A stretch of DNA of 34,024 nt from Francisella sp. SYW-9 (GTDB lineage Bacteria; Pseudomonadota; Gammaproteobacteria; Francisellales; Francisellaceae). The notes beneath the pieces are model-generated. The model did not search any database and was not told where the DNA came from. It saw only the letters and a program-made list of their open reading frames with translations. The DNA lies in NCBI RefSeq assembly GCF_008711465.1, contig NZ_VXKQ01000004.1, positions 1-34,024 on the forward strand, given 5' to 3'. Positions 32,899 through 34,024 of the stretch are shown here, one piece after another (the first letter of the stretch is position 1; each line of letters starts with the position of its first letter). The translations under genes and the position numbers were made by a program.

Positions 32899-33925
32899 GT
32901 TGAAAGAAAAAATAAAGGACTAGCTCAGGGAATTAATAAATATTTCAAGCTCAACATTCCTAGAGATAGGTTATCAATGTTTAAACCAGTATTTTTAGAG
33001 TGTGTAAAAGCTCAAGATGCGCAAATGCAAGATTTAGCATTTAAGCTTTACACAAGGGTTTAACAACTAGAGATATAAATGAGCTTTTCACAGAGATTTA
33101 TGATAAGAGTTTATCAAGCTCAAGTGTATCAAATATCACAAACAATTTGAACAAGAACGTCAAGCTTGGCTTTCTAGAGAACTAGATGAACAATACTATT
33201 TTATCTATATCGATGCTCTATTTGTACCTATAAGACGAGATACTTTAACTAAAGAAGCTTTTTACATTGTACTTGGTCTAAAACCTAATTTACAACGAGA
33301 TGTACTAGGTGTTTATAACATCCCCCAAGAATCAGCATCTGGTTGGTCTGAGGTTATAGAAGACTTAAAGTCTCGAGGACTAAGAAAATGTTTAATGGTT
33401 ATTGCTGATGGTTTAGCTGGATTATCAGATATTGTTAAACAACAGCTACCAAATACTTTATTTCAAAGGTGTTTGGTTAACAAAATTAGAAATTTGCTTT
33501 TAAAGGTTAGAGCTAAAGATAAAAGAGCTTTAGTTGATGATTTTCATGAGATATTTGAATTGGAACAACCTCAATATAACATTGATAATGCTATAACTAG
33601 GTTAGATACATTTATTGAGTATTGGAGTTGTAAATATCCTTCGTTCGAAAAAGCTTTTAAAGATCAAGATATTGAAAATTACTTTGCATATTTAAATTTC
33701 CCTAGTACCATTCATAGAATGATTTATACTACTAATTGGATTGAGAGATTAAATAAAGAGATTCGCAGAACTACTAAGATTAGAAACTCTTTTCCTAATC
33801 CTGATAGTGCGATGAATCTTATTTGTGCTTGTTTGATAGACTTCGAACAAAAAACTTATAGATATCCTGTGACTGCTTTTTGTAAAGTTAAGGATATTTT
33901 GGATGCAAAACTCGACAAGCTATAG
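32899..33925 (+). pseudogene. IS256-family transposase with two frameshifts
   Basis: The protein can be followed across three frames. Part 1 (32899-33060) reads QGINKYFKLNIPRDR to LAFKLYT. Part 2 (33054 to about 33137) reads KGLTTRDINELFTEIYDKS to SNIT. Part 3 (33137-33925) reads KQFEQERQAWL to the stop. Each junction is explained by one missing A in a run (near 33054 and near 33138). The DDE residues are all present: Asp in YIDALFVP, Asp in VIADGL and Glu in TTNWIERLNKEIRR. No start codon with ribosome site is visible at the 5' end, where an in-frame TAA stands at 32896-32898. The longest intact frame with an ATG starts at 33395, but it is only the C-terminal part. Not functional as written. 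Confidence 0.85.
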
Positions 33926-33947
33926 ACACAATTTCTTGGATGGTATC
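33918..33947 (-). repeat. Right terminal inverted repeat of the IS256-family element
   Basis: Partner of the repeat at 32851-32880. It overlaps the last codons and the stop of the transposase frame. Confidence 0.75.
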
Positions 33948-34024
33948 GAAAGAAGAACTAAAATGAATAAAAAAAGGGGAAAATTCTAGATTTATATAAA
34001 CGAGAAAGCCCCATATTTCTATGA

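Larger units (their letters stand above)
32851..33947 (+). mobile_element. Decayed IS256-family insertion sequence, nearly full length
   Basis: A 1097-base element. Its 30-base ends (32851-32880 and 33918-33947) are inverted repeats matching at 23 of 30, with a 16-of-17 inner block. Between them lies an IS256-family transposase with two frameshifts. Outside, GAAAGAGG (32843-32850) and GAAAGAAG (33948-33955) match at 7 of 8, a likely target duplication. It is somewhat shorter than usual for the family (about 1.2-1.4 kb). Confidence 0.82.

Noticed and set aside
33395-33925. A complete 176-residue protein starting at the ATG at 33395
   Set aside because: The frame continues upstream without a stop to 33137 with conserved IS256 sequence, so the ATG is internal to a broken transposase.

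Overview
The window is AT-rich, densely coded gammaproteobacterial chromosome. Gene content (kdpFABCDE, nhaD, a PilW/PilV minor-pilin pair, trhP, Bcr/CflA and aromatic amino acid permeases, decayed insertion sequences) and the AT bias suggest Francisella or a close relative. That assignment is inference from gene type and base composition; no rRNA or other taxonomic marker is present.

Layout. Bases 1-361 are the decayed right end of an IS6-family insertion sequence, followed by a possible remnant of an interrupted membrane-protein gene. Bases 546-2519 (+) carry trhP (tRNA uridine hydroxylation) and a hexapeptide acetyltransferase. A Bcr/CflA drug exporter (-) and the Na+/H+ antiporter nhaD (+) diverge from a promoter region with two back-to-back extended -10 elements. 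nhaD overlaps tail-to-tail with a minus-strand operon of obg, a KimA-like APC transporter and a fused ABC exporter. Bases 9986-11231 (-) are the overlapping minor-pilin genes, divergent from an unrecognised secreted protein (11449-12297, +). Next come an aromatic amino acid permease (-), a DUF6314-like protein (+) and a PCu(A)C copper chaperone (-).

Bases 14693-22633 (-) hold a complete kdpFABCDE potassium system, including a 26-codon kdpF. An extended -10 element lies between kdpC and kdpD, so the sensor genes may have their own promoter. Bases 22762-29991 (-) hold a compact eight-gene operon: hugZ-exbB-exbD-TonB-dependent receptor-tonB-hmuT-hmuU-hmuV. Together these would take heme across the outer membrane with ExbB/ExbD/TonB energy, bind it in the periplasm, import it by ABC transporter and degrade or bind it in the cytosol. 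A near-consensus Fur box and a weaker second box sit on the predicted -35 and -10 of this operon.

The right part holds a 380-base stretch without a gene, an orphan secreted TIM-barrel-like protein, a 95-residue protein with a possible helix-turn-helix, a 1-Cys peroxiredoxin, and an almost complete IS256-family element (32851-33947). Two single-base deletions inactivate its transposase. No tRNA, rRNA or CRISPR array was seen. The most notable content is the TonB-dependent heme operon, which F. tularensis lacks, and the KimA-like transporter with an altered site residue. I found no clearly undescribed defence or mobile system.
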